A DNA stretch of 64,000 bases from Combretum micranthum. Taxonomy: Eukaryota > Streptophyta > Magnoliopsida > Myrtales > Combretaceae. The position numbers and the translations under genes are program-made. The notes below the pieces were generated by a model, which ran no database searches, was not told the DNA's origin, and was given only the letters and a program-made list of their open reading frames with translations. Positions 62,272 to 64,000 of this stretch are shown here, piece after piece (the stretch's first letter is position 1; every line of letters starts with the position of its first letter). The DNA lies in the NCBI GenBank assembly GCA_024138025.1, contig JAMXBD010000685.1:664449-728448 (forward strand), given 5' to 3'.

Positions 62272-63870
62272 TGTGGTCCCAATAATGTAACGGGGGGAAT
62301 GAATTGGTTATACAATCAAAAAATCAAAGCTTTTCTAAAACTCCAATTCACATCCTATTGATTAATCATATGAACTATGATTGAGTTAATATTTGAGATT
62401 AGAATCAATTAAGAACTATTAAAAACAAAATAACTAAGTTTGGTCCAATTTGATTAAATTTGGATTTATGCAAATTTCTAATAAACCCTCTGAAATACTC
62501 TCTGAAATGTATCAGTACAATAAGAACATAAATAAATTTGCACGAAAGGTAAAGAGAGTAGGGTAGAGAAAATTGCAAAGCTATTTATAGAGGTTCTACC
62601 TTATGCTGTGTCCTCTCTTCCAACTCTACGTTGAGGACTCGGCTTTCCACACTGGTTTGTTCCACTATATCCAAAATTCAATCAAGTTAAGTTGTCTTTG
62701 CCAAACACTTGGCTACAAAGCACTCAGCTTAATTATCCAAGCTTTCCTCAAGCTAATAACCAATCTACTGAGCCTACTTGTAACTCTTAACCTCACACAA
62801 CAAAGTGTATAAACCAAATCAAAGAAGATGATTAAATATTCTCAAGATTAAAAAACAACAAAATTTTCTATGGAATTTTCAAGCACACTATGGCAGTATT
62901 TTTGAGAGAATTGTGTAGACTTTCTCGTGCCAAGTTCTACTCTCTTTCTTCCTTCTTTACTGATATATAATGCTCACTTCAACGGCTAAAAGTGTATCTT
63001 CAAGATAGAGTTGTTGTTGGAGATATTTCGAAATCCATGGAAAGTTGCTGATGTGGACTTATCTTGTTTGACTGCTACAACATTCAAAATTTTGAATTTA
63101 AATATGATATAATCTCTCATTTATCTTCTAATCACGTAGCCTGATGTATCTCCAATAAAAATAATAATTCTTATCCTTTAAATTCGAATTTCAATAGCTG
63201 TTGTACACCATAACAAATATCCCCAAAAAATAGGAACCATATCTTCTCTATCTTCCATAAATAACTCTAGCTTTGTTGAATCAATTTAACATGACTTTAG
63301 GTGCTTAAATTTGATCCAAAATCCTCATAAAATCATGCTAAAATAATCTTGTAAATATCTAAAATAAATCTGCAATGAAAACCTCAAATGCACTTGTAAT
63401 ATCATTTGAATATCATAATTTAAATATGAACTTTAATTTAATTTTTAATCCCCATGGATATTTGAACCAACTTTATGGAACATATTAAGTATATTACCTA
63501 AATACACTTAATCAATGGAGTTAGGCCTTCAAAAAATTTGAAATCGCAGGTCTGATACATTTCTGGTCGTAATCTGTCCACTACAGTCTACTCTACGAAT
63601 ACCTTCTAAAGTAGTCTCTGAAATACCTTCTGAATCTGGTTTCTTCGACAAAAACACTCTAAATCATCCACTATAACTTCTGATAAACAGTAACATTCCT
63701 TGATTTTTTCTATTTTTTCTTTTATCCTATGATCCTTTCAATTTTGTTCTCTTATCCTTAGAAAAGTTCTTATGCATTCAATGTTATGTTGCTGCACACT
63801 TAAATAGTTTCATTAGTTGAAGTTTAATTATTTTTGTTATCATCAAAACATCATAAAAGAGATCCTAACA
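62272..63870 (-). mobile_element. Ty1/copia LTR (SIRE-like), 1,599 bp, minus orientation, probable 3' LTR
   Basis: On the minus strand it starts TGTTAGGATCTC and continues GTTTTGATGATAACAAA, matching the start of the copia solo LTR at 4,796. It ends ATTCATTCCCCCCGTTACA...GGGACCACA. A TATA-like GCATTATATATCAG lies at about 62,965-62,978. Flanking 5-mers differ (ATTTG and TTCTC on the plus strand), and purine-rich GGATAGAGAA directly precedes the start. So I infer a 3' LTR whose internal region begins at 63,871 and continues beyond the window. Confidence 0.65.
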
Positions 63871-64000
63871 TTCTCTATCCTAACAAGTTGAAAAGGCGAA
63901 AATAAATATGAACACACTATTATTGTCAAAGAGAAATGCAAAGTAAAAATGTAGAAGAATGACAATTGAACTAATGTCTAAATGGCAACCTACAATCCAA
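63871..64000 (-). mobile_element. Possible end of the copia internal region with polypurine tract
   Basis: Only 130 bp are visible. The tract GGATAGAGAA abuts the LTR. No coding similarity can be judged from this length. Confidence 0.35.

Noticed and set aside
1..64000. CRISPR arrays, operons, phage or bacterial systems
   Set aside because: Introns, plant gene families and plant retroelements throughout show a plant nuclear genome; no regularly spaced repeat array with unique spacers was seen.

Overview
This is nuclear DNA from a flowering plant, almost certainly a eudicot. It is AT-rich, its genes are split by GT-AG introns, and most of it consists of plant-type LTR retrotransposon debris (Ty3/gypsy Tekay-like, Tat/Ogre-like and Ty1/copia SIRE-like) with a few MITEs. 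I cannot name the species. Exons, element borders and target-site duplications (TSDs) were read by eye; no search or alignment program was run.

Only two protein-coding genes look intact, and they sit tail to tail in the middle. (1) 14,998-17,327 (+), three exons: a 331-residue dienelactone-hydrolase-family alpha/beta hydrolase with a plastid-transit-like leader and a complete Cys-Asp-His set. (2) 25,377-19,387 (-), three exons: a 106-residue MIC10 subunit of the mitochondrial cristae-organising MICOS complex. Its last coding exon is only 15 nt and lies behind a 5.36-kb intron. A degraded inverted copy of the MIC10 3' end lies at 12.4-13.8 kb, so the hydrolase gene is bracketed by an imperfect inverted repeat. 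Nothing suggests the two genes act in one pathway.

Layout. 1-7.2 kb: a gypsy LTR running in from the left, split by a Tat-type solo LTR (2,055-4,505), then a primer-binding-site relic and a truncated partner LTR split by a copia solo LTR (4,796-6,286), then another LTR tail. 7.2-10.1 kb: a direct duplication of unknown nature. 10.1-25.6 kb: the gene island. 26.2-29.5 kb: a gypsy solo LTR. 30.8-36.9 kb: LTR remnants and a copia solo LTR (32,900-34,316). 36.9-48.1 kb: one Tekay-like element on the minus strand, with a broken coding region and a 3' LTR into which a second LTR of the same family is inserted in the opposite direction (37,324-40,954). 48.1-53.9 kb: an orphan LTR, AT-rich spacer, a 66-base C run and a small MITE. 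53.95-61.95 kb: a three-layer nest, MITE > gypsy solo LTR > opposite-strand gypsy solo LTR. 62.3-63.9 kb: a copia LTR whose element probably continues past the right edge.

I found no tRNA, rRNA, CRISPR array or evidence of a novel coding system. The most unusual signals are the nested insertions, a minisatellite slot in the gypsy LTRs that holds a different repeat unit in each copy, a conserved ~90-bp island in the same LTRs, and the MIC10 inverted duplication with its micro-exon.
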